Source of the DNA: Candidatus Methanomethylophilaceae archaeon
GTDB lineage: Archaea > Thermoplasmatota > Thermoplasmata > Methanomassiliicoccales > Methanomethylophilaceae
Length of the DNA: 20,060 bases
Direction of reading: 5' to 3'
Assembly: GCA_016297775.1 (NCBI GenBank)
Contig: JAEDGA010000016.1
Coordinates: forward strand, 1 to 20,060
Shown here: one piece after another, positions 13,602 to 19,433 of the stretch
Layout of the letters: each line of letters begins with the position of its first letter
Position numbering within the stretch: the stretch's first letter is position 1
Notes under the pieces: generated by a model
Seen by the model: the letters and a program-made list of their open reading frames with translations, nothing else
The model's database searches: none
Told to the model about the DNA's origin: nothing
Position numbers and translations under genes: made by a program

Positions 13602-15233
13602 TCATCCGAAAAGGGCATCATCCACCGAATTCGTCGCAGTCTTCAACTTCCTCGGGTCGGCACGAACATAGCTTTCCAGCGTTATCTCGATCGAGGAGTG
13701 GCGCATCATCCTGCGGACCGTGTCGAGCTCGAAACCGTTGTCTAGCAGATTCATGCAGTAGAATCTGCGGAACGTGTGGCAGGTCGCCTTGACCCCAACC
13801 CTCGCAGAGGCCTCCGATACGAGGTTGCCGATGTAGCGGTTCAGAGTGCGTTCTCCGTTGGAGTAGAACGGCGGAACTATCAGCGAACCGTCATACCTGT
13901 CGCCGTACCTGCGTATCAGTAGATCCCTTTCGGGGAGGTATGCCTGTATTACGGCCATGACCGACTTGGGGATTTCCTTCTCGACAATCTTCCCCGCACC
14001 GTGGCCCTTGCCACGGATCGTCATCCTGTCGCCGATAATATCGGTCAGTTTGAGTGTGGCTACCTCGTTCCGTCTCAGTCCCATTCCTGCGCACAGCACC
14101 AGGGCGACCCTCTCGACAGTAGTAGCCGAGGCGAAGATTTCCTTCCACTGGTCCTTGAAGATCCATGTACGGTCAACGCCCTGATTGGTCCACACGATTT
14201 TGGCCTCCCTGTACGGATTGTTGCCCGTCACGAATTCCAGCATCCTCCCCAAATTCCCGAGGCCGTGTTTGATGGTCTTGTCTTTGAGGTCCGTACTGAG
14301 GTTTTTGTACTGCCGGAAGTGCCGCATCGTGATCTCTTCAGCTTCCAGCGGGCCGAAGTATGTAAAGAGCCTGCGGATGGTTGTTACCAGGTTGGTACGG
14401 AGATTCCTTTTGCCGACAGCCGTGAATCCCCTCTCTACGCAGTCAGCGATATACCTTTCCACGCAATCCATCATGTGTTCCCATTGCGGGGATGCTTCAA
14501 ATTCGTTCTTCAATTCCCTGCGGAGTTGGTACTTGTGTAGAACGTCGTTCCCCGCACGGAATCTGACGAATCTCCCCAGAGAATACATGACGCATCTTCT
14601 GGTCTCCAACGAGCTTTCAGCAAGGTAGCCTTCCAGGACCTTGAAACAGTCGATGTCTATGTCATAGGCCGTCTTGATTCCCTTTTCGTAGCAAAGGACC
14701 CTCAGTGCCTTCTCCGCCTGATAGATCTGCTTGCTCCTCATGATTGCGTTCATCGGTTCCTCTTCGAGGAACCTTCTGAACGATTCCATATCCTCCTCGA
14801 AGGGAAAGGGTGCATCGGGAACCGTGTACCACCTGTTGTTACGTCTAGGTCTTACGTTGTCCCACGGGTTGACCTTGCACAGGAACTTGTACATCTTCCC
14901 CGCCGTGGTGAGAATCTCGTTCACTATCTTCCAAACGTATCCGTGTTCTTCCAATCCCTCTTTCACGGTGAGGAACTGCTGATCCGAGGGTTCGGTGGTG
15001 GGCGCATAGGTGAAGAACGTATTGAGATTCGTTCTCGTCCTTTGCATTCCCCCGGGAGTCTTGCCCTCGGATTGTAGGTATTTCAAATACCTTTCAACAT
15101 CAGGACCAATAGTTTCCGTATTGGCTTTTAAATAATCAAAATTGATTGTATCCGTAACCATTGTTTCACGACCTTGGTTCGGTCCGTCGGTTAGATGTCC
15201 AGTCGAGCGACGGGCCGTTATCTTCTCATTCAT
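13602..15233 (-). CDS. Tyrosine recombinase / integrase with extended N-terminus
   Basis: 543 residues, much longer than XerA-type archaeal recombinases of about 280-330. The C-terminal catalytic domain is complete: Arg387 in GLRRNEV, Lys409 in RGKG, His486-x2-Arg489 in CHTFRRFY, His512 in MRHSS and the nucleophile Tyr522. The N-terminal 350 residues contain what look like three successive helical core-binding (SAM-like) units, about 44-122, 150-228 and 254-340, each with a pattern of two or more long helices. The start at 15233 overlaps the abrB stop (ATGAATGA), indicating coupling; ATG 15161 (MVTDTINF) is an alternative. The protein probably integrates or excises a mobile element or resolves a repeat. 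No tRNA gene or clear attachment site is visible in the window, so the element limits are unknown. Confidence 0.9.
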   Translation of the reverse strand: MNEKITARRSTGHLTDGPNQGRETMVTDTINFDYLKANTETIGPDVERYLKYLQSEGKTPGGMQRTRTNLNTFFTYAPTTEPSDQQFLTVKEGLEEHGYVWKIVNEILTTAGKMYKFLCKVNPWDNVRPRRNNRWYTVPDAPFPFEEDMESFRRFLEEEPMNAIMRSKQIYQAEKALRVLCYEKGIKTAYDIDIDCFKVLEGYLAESSLETRRCVMYSLGRFVRFRAGNDVLHKYQLRRELKNEFEASPQWEHMMDCVERYIADCVERGFTAVGKRNLRTNLVTTIRRLFTYFGPLEAEEITMRHFRQYKNLSTDLKDKTIKHGLGNLGRMLEFVTGNNPYREAKIVWTNQGVDRTWIFKDQWKEIFASATTVERVALVLCAGMGLRRNEVATLKLTDIIGDRMTIRGKGHGAGKIVEKEIPKSVMAVIQAYLPERDLLIRRYGDRYDGSLIVPPFYSNGERTLNRYIGNLVSEASARVGVKATCHTFRRFYCMNLLDNGFELDTVRRMMRHSSIEITLESYVRADPRKLKTATNSVDDALFG

Positions 15234-15459
15234 CTGTCTTGGGTTTCCTCCCTCTCTTGGGTTTATCTTCCGTCTCCGCAGGCATCATTACCTCGTCGAC
15301 GTCGTATTCCTGCATCTCGGGCCAGGTGATAGTGACATCCAGATAGTCGCCTTCCTTCAGTCCCATGCGCTCGATCACCTGTGTCGGAACGGAGATGTAC
15401 TTTGTGTTCCCCGTCCTGGCGAGTTTGCCCGGGAAGATCGTCTTCGCTATACGTTTCAT
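15226..15459 (-). CDS. AbrB/SpoVT-type DNA-binding protein with AT-hook-like tail
   Basis: 77 residues. The swapped-hairpin AbrB fold is seen as KLARTGNTKYISVPTQVIERMGLKEGDYLDVTI, with the usual pattern of a polar strand, I-x-V/I-P, helix, GL-x-x-GD, then a strand. The C-terminal tail carries KRGRKPK (68-74), an AT-hook-like motif for the minor groove of AT-rich DNA, which suits the AT-rich region just upstream. It overlaps the integrase start by 8 nt, so the pair is one translational unit and AbrB probably regulates integrase expression or assists the recombination complex. A Shine-Dalgarno (GGAGGG, 15467-15472) with 7-nt spacing and a TATA box (15503-15512) fix the start and predict a leader of roughly 20 nt. 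Confidence 0.87.
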   Translation of the reverse strand: MKRIAKTIFPGKLARTGNTKYISVPTQVIERMGLKEGDYLDVTITWPEMQEYDVDEVMMPAETEDKPKRGRKPKTDE

Positions 15460-15466
15460 GGATTAT

Positions 15467-15472
15467 CCCTCC
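15467..15472 (-). promoter_or_regulatory. Shine-Dalgarno site of abrB
   Basis: GGAGGG on the minus strand, 7 nt before ATG 15459. It is one of the few strong sites at the head of a transcription unit here; most others appear leaderless. Confidence 0.6.
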
Positions 15473-15502
15473 AACTCACGCACTCCCGACAAATTCATAA
15501 TC

Positions 15503-15512
15503 GGTATAAAAA
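15503..15512 (-). promoter_or_regulatory. TATA box of the abrB-integrase operon
   Basis: TTTTTATACC on the minus strand. Initiation about 26 nt downstream, near 15480, leaves room for the GGAGGG ribosome site. Confidence 0.55.
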
Positions 15513-15539
15513 TGTTAGGAGTTTGTAAGTTACTTTTGG

Positions 15540-15595
15540 ATGTTACTAATATAATCGTTTGATTATTTAATTCATTACTATGACATTAGTAACAT
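15540..15595. promoter_or_regulatory. 11-bp inverted repeat with extra TTACTA half sites upstream of abrB
   Basis: ATGTTACTAAT (15540-15550) and ATTAGTAACAT (15585-15595) are perfect inverted copies 34 bp apart. The half-site core TTACTA recurs at 15575-15580, making a shorter inverted repeat with TAGTAA at 15587-15592. The set lies between the divergent abrB and winged-helix promoters and looks like an operator array; an attachment core is the alternative. Confidence 0.5.
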
Positions 15596-15622
15596 AATCT
15601 TTACCTTTCAGCGAACGGAGGA

Positions 15623-15647
15623 TTCCTAAAACCGCTTTCCTAAAACC
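15623..15647. repeat. Direct repeat upstream of the winged-helix gene
   Basis: TTCCTAAAACC occurs at 15623-15633 and again at 15637-15647 (14-bp period). The second copy abuts the TATA-like CTTATACC (15648-15655) that is about 29 nt before ATG 15681. A repeated BRE-like or operator element is possible. Confidence 0.4.
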
Positions 15648-15680
15648 CTTATACCTTTCCGTCGATTCCCATACGATAGA

Positions 15681-16238
15681 ATGAGGGACGGAGATTTCTT
15701 CACATCCATCGGAGAGGGCAGGACGATCGCTCTGCTCCTCGCCCTGAAGGATGCTCCCGCTCCGCTCATTCTGAAGGATCTTCTTCCTATCATGAACCAC
15801 ACCCAGACGCTGCGTTCCAGAATCGACAGGATGCAATCCGAAGGATTGGTGAATGTGGATGTTATCCTTGAAGCTCACAAGAAGGTGGCCGTCTCCCTCA
15901 CCGACTTGGGAAAAGAAGCAGCTTTGCTGTTCTCCATGGCGAATCTGTCCGTCTCCCCCGGGAAGGAACTGAAGGAGAAATCCATCGATCTCAGGCACGC
16001 CGATCCGATACTGAGGATACTCTGCGGGAAGGAGTACGTCGTTCAGAAGGACATCATCGGGATGCTTCATTCCTACGATACAGTCATCAAAGTACTCTCC
16101 GTGATGGAGAATGACGGCCTCGTAATCAGAGAGGACAACCGTCAGGGAGGATGGGAGATCAGGTATTCGCTTACGCCCCTCGGAAGGCAGATCGCCGACG
16201 TGTTCCAAACTGTTCATTCGAAGATCTCGCATCCTTGA
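15681..16238 (+). CDS. Tandem winged-helix transcriptional regulator
   Basis: 185 residues with two winged-helix units. The first, about 8-90: LLLALKDAPAPLILKDLLPIMNHTQTLRSRIDRMQSEGLVNV gives helix-turn-helix and recognition helix, and KVAVSLTDLGKEAALLF the wing and closing helix. The second, about 104-180: PILRILCGKEYVVQKDIIGMLHSYDTVIKVLSVMENDGLVIRE and then RYSLTPLGRQIADVF. Each half ends in the xSLTxLGxxxA pattern typical of these domains, so the gene looks like an internal duplication. No ligand domain or membrane segment is seen. The target is unknown; its position divergent from abrB across the inverted-repeat array makes that array a candidate binding site (inference). A TATA-like box at 15648 supports a leaderless start. 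Confidence 0.75.
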   Translation: MRDGDFFTSIGEGRTIALLLALKDAPAPLILKDLLPIMNHTQTLRSRIDRMQSEGLVNVDVILEAHKKVAVSLTDLGKEAALLFSMANLSVSPGKELKEKSIDLRHADPILRILCGKEYVVQKDIIGMLHSYDTVIKVLSVMENDGLVIREDNRQGGWEIRYSLTPLGRQIADVFQTVHSKISHP

Positions 16239-16259
16239 TTTTCCGTCGGAGACGAGGAT

Positions 16260-16268
16260 GGAAATACC
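16260..16268 (+). promoter_or_regulatory. TATA-like box of the 43-residue zinc-ribbon gene
   Basis: GGAAATACC centred 26 nt before ATG 16290, the same spacing as at other leaderless starts in the window. It is the main support for this small gene. Confidence 0.45.
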
Positions 16269-16289
16269 CCTTCGCATTACTCCCGTTCT

Positions 16290-16421
16290 ATGAAGTGTCC
16301 ACAGTGCGGTAACGATGTCGGTCTGAATCCTTTCTCCATCTGCAATATGTGCGGAGCCGTCCTCTCCGACGAAAAAGAAGAGGATGGGAAAACGGTTTCA
16401 GAAAAAGTTTCCAGGAAGTGA
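16290..16421 (+). CDS. Small zinc-ribbon protein (43 residues)
   Basis: Short ORF: Cys3-x2-Cys6 and Cys18-x2-Cys21 (KCPQCGN and ICNMCGA) form a compact zinc ribbon of about 25 residues, followed by a charged tail rich in Lys and Glu. Support for a real gene is the paired CxxC knuckles with Gly after each, a correctly spaced TATA-like box at 16260, and a fit in the space between the upstream regulator and the convergent zincin gene, whose stop begins 2 nt after this stop. Zinc ribbons this small are often adaptor or nucleic-acid-binding proteins. No function can be assigned, and whether it acts with the neighbouring winged-helix regulator is unknown. Confidence 0.65.
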   Translation: MKCPQCGNDVGLNPFSICNMCGAVLSDEKEEDGKTVSEKVSRK

Positions 16422-16423
16422 CA

Positions 16424-17665
16424 TCACCTCCTGGCCTTGGTGAGTCTCCTGTTCTTGGATGCTTCGGCTCCGACGGGTCCGCCTGTGACCCCTGCGGTAG
16501 CATCGGCCTTCTTCTTCCTGACGGGTTTGACCGCCACGGGGAGGTTGCCCTTGGCTTTCCTCTCGGCGTAGTAGTTGGCGGCGTTGCTTCCCGGCCTGTA
16601 GTAACCGAGGTGGGAGATCGAGGTGTCTTCGAACTTCCCTGTGACCTGCCTTTCCGCTTTCCTGCCTCTCATGGGCTTCTCGGGTGCGAGGGTCTTCCTG
16701 TCGTGCTTGTACCTGTCGTAGGGGGTGTCGCCGTGGACCTTGGTGGCGGCGTAGTAACCGTTGGCTCCGCTGGAAGGTTCCTGGATTCTGACGAGGGATT
16801 CGGCGACTGTAGCCGCTTCCTCCAGATTGATCGCAGAGTTGAACTCCCTCTGGCTGTAGTCCCTCATGCTCACCCTCTCCCCCGCGGCGTTGAGCTTCAG
16901 GGGTGTTCTGGTAAGCCCGCTTCTGGTCTCGTCCACGTGCCTGAGATGGTGGGTGAATTCATGCACCAGCGTTTCCTCGTCCCAGTCCTTGCCGAGGATG
17001 ATGACGGGGGTCTTGAGAGAGGATGTCTCCTGTCTTGAGACGTAGCATCCGGCGGCACCTCTTCCGGGGTTGCCCTCCTTGATGATGATCCCGCCGTTCC
17101 TCACCGCCCTCTTGAGCTCGGAGGCGTTGAAATCCTTGGCAAGGATGGATCTCGCCCTCTGCGCGGAGTCCTCGGGCATGAGGAAGACCATCTTCCTGCC
17201 CTGTGCCTGCGCGGATTTGGAGGCTTCCTCAAGCTCCCTGGCGAATGCGAGAGCTCCGGTATCGTCGATGCCGACGATGTCGCTTTCGTTCACACCCTGC
17301 CACCATCCGGTCTCGATGAGCTGCTGGGGAGTGAAACCTCCTGCTGGGATGTCGTGAAGGGTTTCGGCATCCTTCCCGATGTCGATGAGTATGTTCCTCT
17401 CCTTTCCGTTCCTGGAACCCTGGTGGACCGAAAGGAACCTGGAGAAAAGATACTCCTCAGGAACCCTTCCGGTCTTGGGATCGACGGGGATCTCGTATCT
17501 TCTTCCGTCTTTGGTTGCAACCCATACGGTGGCGATCTTCTTCCCGGAGGCGGAACCGCTCCCCAGGGTCTCCACGTAGTCGGTACCCCTGCGTACGTAC
17601 GCGACCTCGTTGCTTTTGTTCTGAGAGACTACCTCTCCTCTCTTCATCAGTTTGAAAAACTCCAT
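16424..17665 (-). CDS. Putative zincin metalloprotease A (HEFTH)
   Basis: 413 residues, no recognised named family. Core: HEFTHHLRHVD with His235, Glu236 and His239 as the HExxH zinc site, and Glu289 in ATVAES 50 residues later as a candidate third ligand (gluzincin pattern). It aligns by eye over the full length of the second zincin in this block (18569-19429): shared IPV...GKVP/GRVP, TPQQL/TPSQI, LAKDFNASEL/LADSFTADEL, HHLR-x-VD, GYY, and FEDTSIS/YERTSIS. This copy adds about 50 N-terminal residues and a basic C-terminal tail from about 370, ending RRLTKARR. There is no signal peptide or membrane segment. It is the last gene of a tight minus-strand block, 6 nt after the 204-residue gene. 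A protease or a phage-type structural protein with a protease fold are both possible. Confidence 0.7.
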   Translation of the reverse strand: MEFFKLMKRGEVVSQNKSNEVAYVRRGTDYVETLGSGSASGKKIATVWVATKDGRRYEIPVDPKTGRVPEEYLFSRFLSVHQGSRNGKERNILIDIGKDAETLHDIPAGGFTPQQLIETGWWQGVNESDIVGIDDTGALAFARELEEASKSAQAQGRKMVFLMPEDSAQRARSILAKDFNASELKRAVRNGGIIIKEGNPGRGAAGCYVSRQETSSLKTPVIILGKDWDEETLVHEFTHHLRHVDETRSGLTRTPLKLNAAGERVSMRDYSQREFNSAINLEEAATVAESLVRIQEPSSGANGYYAATKVHGDTPYDRYKHDRKTLAPEKPMRGRKAERQVTGKFEDTSISHLGYYRPGSNAANYYAERKAKGNLPVAVKPVRKKKADATAGVTGGPVGAEASKNRRLTKARR

Positions 17666-17671
17666 ATGTCA

Positions 17672-18286
17672 TCACACTCTGTACAGTGTCCCTTCGTTTC
17701 CTTCGAACCAGCCTTTCACGTCGATGGACCGGGACGTGTCCACCCTCGCGTACCCCTGCCTGCAATCCTTCGACTGCTGGGAACCGGGGCGGTGTGCGTT
17801 TTTCATCCTCAGGGCCTTGGCCTTCGCCTCTTCCCTGCTTCCGCAGACTATCGCCTGGCGGTCCCTTCCGTTCCTGGAATTGATCTCCATGGCAACCCAT
17901 GTGCCGGGAGGGGATTTGGAGGGCAGCTGCAGCGTCTCCCTCTCCTTCACGATCTTCCTGTTCTCCAAGGGTACGAGTCCGTATTCCCTCTCGTTCAGGA
18001 GGATGATCGGTCCGTCGTAGCCGATGCCCCCGGCATACTCCCTTATCTGGGTCTGCTTCTGGGTCTTGCTGGCTCTGGCCTTCATCTTGGCCGCCTTCCT
18101 CTGTTCGGAGGCGTCCTTCCTCGCCTGCTTCGCAACCTTGTATTGCATCTGCGGCGTCTCTTTCTCTGTCATGTTTTCACCTTTCTCGTTGAGACACAGG
18201 GCGGCGATACCGACTGCCAGGGAAGCCCCCGACAGCAGGAGTCCCGCCCAGTCCATCTTCTCTTTCTCGTCATCGGTATAGGCCAT
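17672..18286 (-). CDS. Unknown protein with N-terminal membrane segment
   Basis: 204 residues, not recognised. Residues about 14-32 (AGLLLSGASLAVGIAALCL) form one hydrophobic helix preceded by a short acidic stretch (TDDEKEK). Next comes a strongly basic, probably coiled-coil or disordered segment (about 45-80, many Lys, Arg, Ala, Gln). A compact C-terminal domain (about 85-204) contains GIGYDGPIILLNEREYGL and GTWVAMEINSRNGRDRQA. An in-frame ATG at 18172 (residue 39) has a better ribosome site (GGTGA, 18177-18181) than the first ATG, so a soluble short form lacking the membrane helix is possible. It starts 2 nt after the stop of the 94-residue gene and is followed 6 nt later by zincin A; it may anchor or present the zincins (inference). 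Confidence 0.65.
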   Translation of the reverse strand: MAYTDDEKEKMDWAGLLLSGASLAVGIAALCLNEKGENMTEKETPQMQYKVAKQARKDASEQRKAAKMKARASKTQKQTQIREYAGGIGYDGPIILLNEREYGLVPLENRKIVKERETLQLPSKSPPGTWVAMEINSRNGRDRQAIVCGSREEAKAKALRMKNAHRPGSQQSKDCRQGYARVDTSRSIDVKGWFEGNEGTLYRV

Positions 18287-18287
18287 G

Positions 18288-18572
18288 TTACCACACCGAA
18301 TACGGTCCGATCTCCGATTCCATCATCCTCAGTTCCTCGGCGGTGACCTTCACGTCCGGATAGCAGGAGGTCTTGCGGTAGAGTTCCACGACATCCAGTC
18401 CGTTCGTCATCTCGCCCCACCACCTGTCCCCGCCGAAGGGATACGTGCGGACGAAGAAGGTTCGGGAATTGCGGTTGTAGAAGATCCTCGCCGGTCCCTC
18501 GTGACCGTTGAAATCGCGTACGGCCTGCGGTATCCCCGTGGGATCCTCCTCGATGCGTTCCCTTCTCCTCAC
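18288..18572 (-). CDS. Unknown 94-residue protein
   Basis: Not recognised. It begins with a basic, charged stretch (MRRRERIEED), then ARIFYNRNSRTFFVRTYPFGGDRWWGE, which looks like a small beta-sheet rich in aromatics, and an acidic helical C-terminus (TAEELRMMESEIG). There is no cysteine cluster, membrane segment or signal peptide. It overlaps the stop of zincin B by ATGA and its own TAA is followed after one base by the next ATG, so it lies in the middle of a translationally coupled block. That tight coupling is the main evidence that it is real. No function can be suggested beyond a role with its neighbours. Confidence 0.6.
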   Translation of the reverse strand: MRRRERIEEDPTGIPQAVRDFNGHEGPARIFYNRNSRTFFVRTYPFGGDRWWGEMTNGLDVVELYRKTSCYPDVKVTAEELRMMESEIGPYSVW

Positions 18573-19429
18573 CGTTTCTTCCTCCTGTTGGCGGAGATGA
18601 TGGCTCTGGAGATCGAGGTGCGCTCGTAGTTCTCCTCCACGGCTCTGATGGCGGCTTTGCCCTTCAGTGCCTTGGATTTACTCAGCACATCCTGGTCGTG
18701 GAGATAGGCTCCTCTTGACGAGTAACCGGGGACGTGACCGTAGTATCCGGATTCCACCGGGTCGGTGCGTGTCCTCGCCACCGTCTCGGCGACAGTCTCC
18801 TTCTTCTCTCTGGAAACGATAGAATCTTTCCTGCTCTTGGGCAGTCTGCGGTATTCCGGATCCAGGATGCCGTCCTTGGTGGGGAAGGATGTCCTCCCGT
18901 CAACGGCCCTGAGATGGTGTACCGCCTCGTGGACGATGCCGTCGGGTGTGGTACCGTTCTCAAGGACAATTTGGGGGACACTGCATCCCTCCTGTCTGCG
19001 GAGATAGAATCCGGTGCAGTCCCTCAGGTGCTCCTCCGACGATACCATCAGAGGTATTCCGGAGGCCATGAGTTCCAGTTCGTCCGCGGTGAAGGAGTCG
19101 GCCAGCACCTTCTTGATGCGTGCGCTCTCCTTCCTGTCGGCGAGGACGGCAATCTTGGAGAGTGCCGCTCTCTTCTTCCCGCGGATTGAAATCGGAACAG
19201 AGTAGATGTCCGAATCCTCGGTATCCACACCTTCGATGTCGCACACGGAGGGATCGTTCCACCATTCCCTGATCTGGGATGGGGTGAGTTCCCTCGGCAG
19301 TACTATGAAATCCGTGGAATCGGCATCCTTACGGCTGCCGACCTCATGGAATCTTCTGACGATTGCTTTGAATGGAACCTTCCCGTCCTTTCCGACGGGG
19401 ATCCCGTTGGAACCGCGGATAGGTCTCAT
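18569..19429 (-). CDS. Putative zincin metalloprotease B (HEAVH), paralogue of A
   Basis: 286 residues from ATG 19429. HEAVHHLRAVD gives His167, Glu168 and His171 as the zinc site; Glu215 in ETVAET, 44 residues on, is the candidate third ligand. The whole length matches zincin A (16424-17665) without A's N- and C-terminal extensions, so B may be the minimal form. Conserved parts outside the site, such as GFYLRRQE versus GCYVSRQE and YERTSIS versus FEDTSIS, indicate common descent rather than a chance HExxH. The C-terminus is basic (ANRRKKR). The frame continues to 19474, but ATG 19429, 4 nt after the stop of the SprT-like gene, fits the block's spacing. There is no secretion signal. The family is unknown to me; catalytic activity is inferred only from the motif. 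Confidence 0.7.
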   Translation of the reverse strand: MRPIRGSNGIPVGKDGKVPFKAIVRRFHEVGSRKDADSTDFIVLPRELTPSQIREWWNDPSVCDIEGVDTEDSDIYSVPISIRGKKRAALSKIAVLADRKESARIKKVLADSFTADELELMASGIPLMVSSEEHLRDCTGFYLRRQEGCSVPQIVLENGTTPDGIVHEAVHHLRAVDGRTSFPTKDGILDPEYRRLPKSRKDSIVSREKKETVAETVARTRTDPVESGYYGHVPGYSSRGAYLHDQDVLSKSKALKGKAAIRAVEENYERTSISRAIISANRRKKR

Positions 19430-19433
19430 GGTC

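Noticed and set aside
13468..15680. CRISPR or repeat array
   Set aside because: Repeats here are short, few and inverted; there is no regular spacer pattern here or elsewhere in the window.
17354..18346. Long + strand frame opposite the zincin A and 204-residue genes
   Set aside because: No motif or promoter. The minus-strand genes in this stretch are tightly spaced and one has a paralogue, which supports that strand.
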